Source: Gordonia neofelifaecis NRRL B-59395
GTDB taxonomy: Bacteria; Actinomycetota; Actinomycetes; Mycobacteriales; Mycobacteriaceae
Length of the DNA: 64,000 nt
NCBI RefSeq assembly: GCF_000192435.1
Contig: NZ_AEUD01000016.1
Coordinates: 1 to 64,000 of the forward strand
Direction: 5' to 3'
The notes under the pieces are model-generated. The model saw only the letters and a program-made list of their open reading frames with translations, had not been told where the DNA came from and ran no database searches. The translations under genes and the position numbers were made by a program. The first letter of the stretch is position 1. The number at the start of each line of letters is the position of its first letter. Below, one piece after another: positions 63,437 through 64,000 of the stretch.

Positions 63437-63868
63437 ATGACCGCCACCCTTCTCCCCCTTCTGGACGCCAATCGCGAAGCCATGGCTTCGGACTTCGCCG
63501 ACGTCATCGATGCGGAGGTGAAGAAGCAGTCCGGACTCTCCGGCGCAGCCATCAAGACCGCGTACTCGGCCGCACAGAAGTTCAAGCCGGGCGTGGTCCA
63601 GGTGGCGACCAGCAAGATGCTGCCGGACTTCCTGGACGCACTGTCGCCGTTCTGGGACTCGAAGCCCGCAGGCACCCCGTTCGGTGAGCACCTGGCCGCG
63701 AACGGCGACCAGGTCGCCGAGGCACTGCTCGCGGTGACCGACGGTCAGGCCGACGGCGCACCGGCAGTCCTCGCGAAGGCGTACAAGAGCATTCGCGGCA
63801 AGGCGAAGGGCTACGTGATCGACGCGCTCGTCCCGGTGGGCGGCGTGGTCGAGAAGTACGCCGGATAG
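63437..63868 (+). CDS. Conserved small protein (DUF6918-like)
   Basis: A 143-residue alanine/lysine-rich helical protein (AAIKTAYSAAQKFKPGVVQVATSKMLPDFLDALSPFW). No catalytic motif; it resembles the actinobacterial DUF6918 group, of unknown function. AAAGGC precedes the ATG. Third gene after kstD with 14 bases gap, so possibly in that operon. A hairpin follows at 63886. Confidence 0.72.
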   Translation: MTATLLPLLDANREAMASDFADVIDAEVKKQSGLSGAAIKTAYSAAQKFKPGVVQVATSKMLPDFLDALSPFWDSKPAGTPFGEHLAANGDQVAEALLAVTDGQADGAPAVLAKAYKSIRGKAKGYVIDALVPVGGVVEKYAG

Positions 63869-63885
63869 GCGACGACGAGATGCGA

Positions 63886-63919
63886 GCGCGGTCTGATCGT
63901 GAAGACGATCAGGCCGCGC
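63886..63919. terminator. Bidirectional terminator at the window end
   Basis: Arms 63886-63900 and 63905-63919 form a 15-bp stem with one G-T wobble and a 4-base loop. It overlaps the stop codon of the leftward gene ending at 63909. Confidence 0.75.
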
Positions 63920-64000
63920 TTGCGACTATCAGGAGCAGTACCGTCAGGATCGCGGCGAGCACCGCGACCATGGCGAGCAGCCGCCAGATGTGGATCCGGC
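63909..64000 (-). CDS. Membrane protein, C-terminal fragment cut by the window edge
   Basis: The last 30 codons of a leftward gene, ending in TGA at 63909-63911. The visible sequence reads RIHIWRLLAMVAVLAAI then LTVLLLIVASAA, one strongly hydrophobic segment. Its start lies beyond the window. Family not determinable. Convergent with the DUF6918-like gene across a shared hairpin. Confidence 0.6.
   Translation of the reverse strand, partial: RIHIWRLLAMVAVLAAILTVLLLIVASAA

Overview
The window is GC-rich, gene-dense chromosomal DNA from an actinobacterium of the order Mycobacteriales. Gene content, and a gene order matching the M. tuberculosis Rv0803-Rv0812 neighbourhood (purL, sterol-carrier-like, purF, purM, DUF3073, YgfZ, PabC), fit Gordonia or a close relative such as Rhodococcus. 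The genus is inferred from content and style, not from a marker gene. Several genes start directly 6-8 bases after a TANNNT -10 box, the leaderless style common in this order. I see no rRNA, tRNA, CRISPR array, phage or transposase.

Region by region. 1-6.1 kb: a complete cytochrome bd operon, cydA-cydB-cydD-cydC, reading leftward. 6.1-13.9 kb: aminodeoxychorismate lyase (pabC), two short-chain dehydrogenases, a TetR regulator, an HSL-type esterase, a Baeyer-Villiger-type monooxygenase and a YgfZ-like folate-binding protein. 14-18.8 kb: DUF3073, purM, purF, a sterol-carrier-like protein and a PHP phosphoesterase. 18.8-25 kb: a glutamate-cysteine ligase homologue, a DapB-fold dehydrogenase, a carotenoid oxygenase with a divergent TetR gene and two palindromic operators, and small membrane proteins. 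25-32.7 kb: a membrane alpha/beta hydrolase, purL with an in-frame 39-bp duplication, an eccA-type ATPase without other ESX genes, a metallo-beta-lactamase-fold hydrolase and a small secreted protein. 32.8-38.6 kb: cysD and fused cysNC for sulfate activation, a divergent IclR regulator, then a four-gene operon of a DUF2249-cupin protein, a ferredoxin, a probable Fe-S HTH regulator and a membrane protein. 38.7-46.8 kb: a Fic enzyme, an enoyl-CoA hydratase operon with three acyl-CoA dehydrogenases, mntH and a hydrolase.

46.8-63.9 kb is a steroid-catabolism island. One leftward operon carries hsaA-hsaC-hsaB followed by homologues of Rv3531c, Rv3530c and Rv3529c. Rightward lie kshA plus an Rv3527-like gene, and later kstD plus a MaoC hydratase. 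Both promoter regions contain KstR-type boxes. KstD and KshA open ring B of the steroid nucleus, HsaAB hydroxylates the resulting phenol, and HsaC cleaves the catechol. HsaD, the next enzyme and normally encoded between hsaA and hsaC, is missing; that gap is filled by palindromic repeats. Between the two steroid blocks lie a disrupted LytR-CpsA-Psr gene, a CtaG-like membrane protein, a glyoxalase-fold protein, a methyltransferase and a second KstD-like flavoprotein.

Recurrent non-coding features are long perfect hairpins between convergent genes, and a repeat family with ends GGTTGAGC and GTCGAAACC at 44.3-44.5, 50.66 and 51.7-51.8 kb. The most unusual items are the missing hsaD, the broken LCP gene, the purL duplication, and the DUF2249-cupin/ferredoxin/Fe-S regulator operon.
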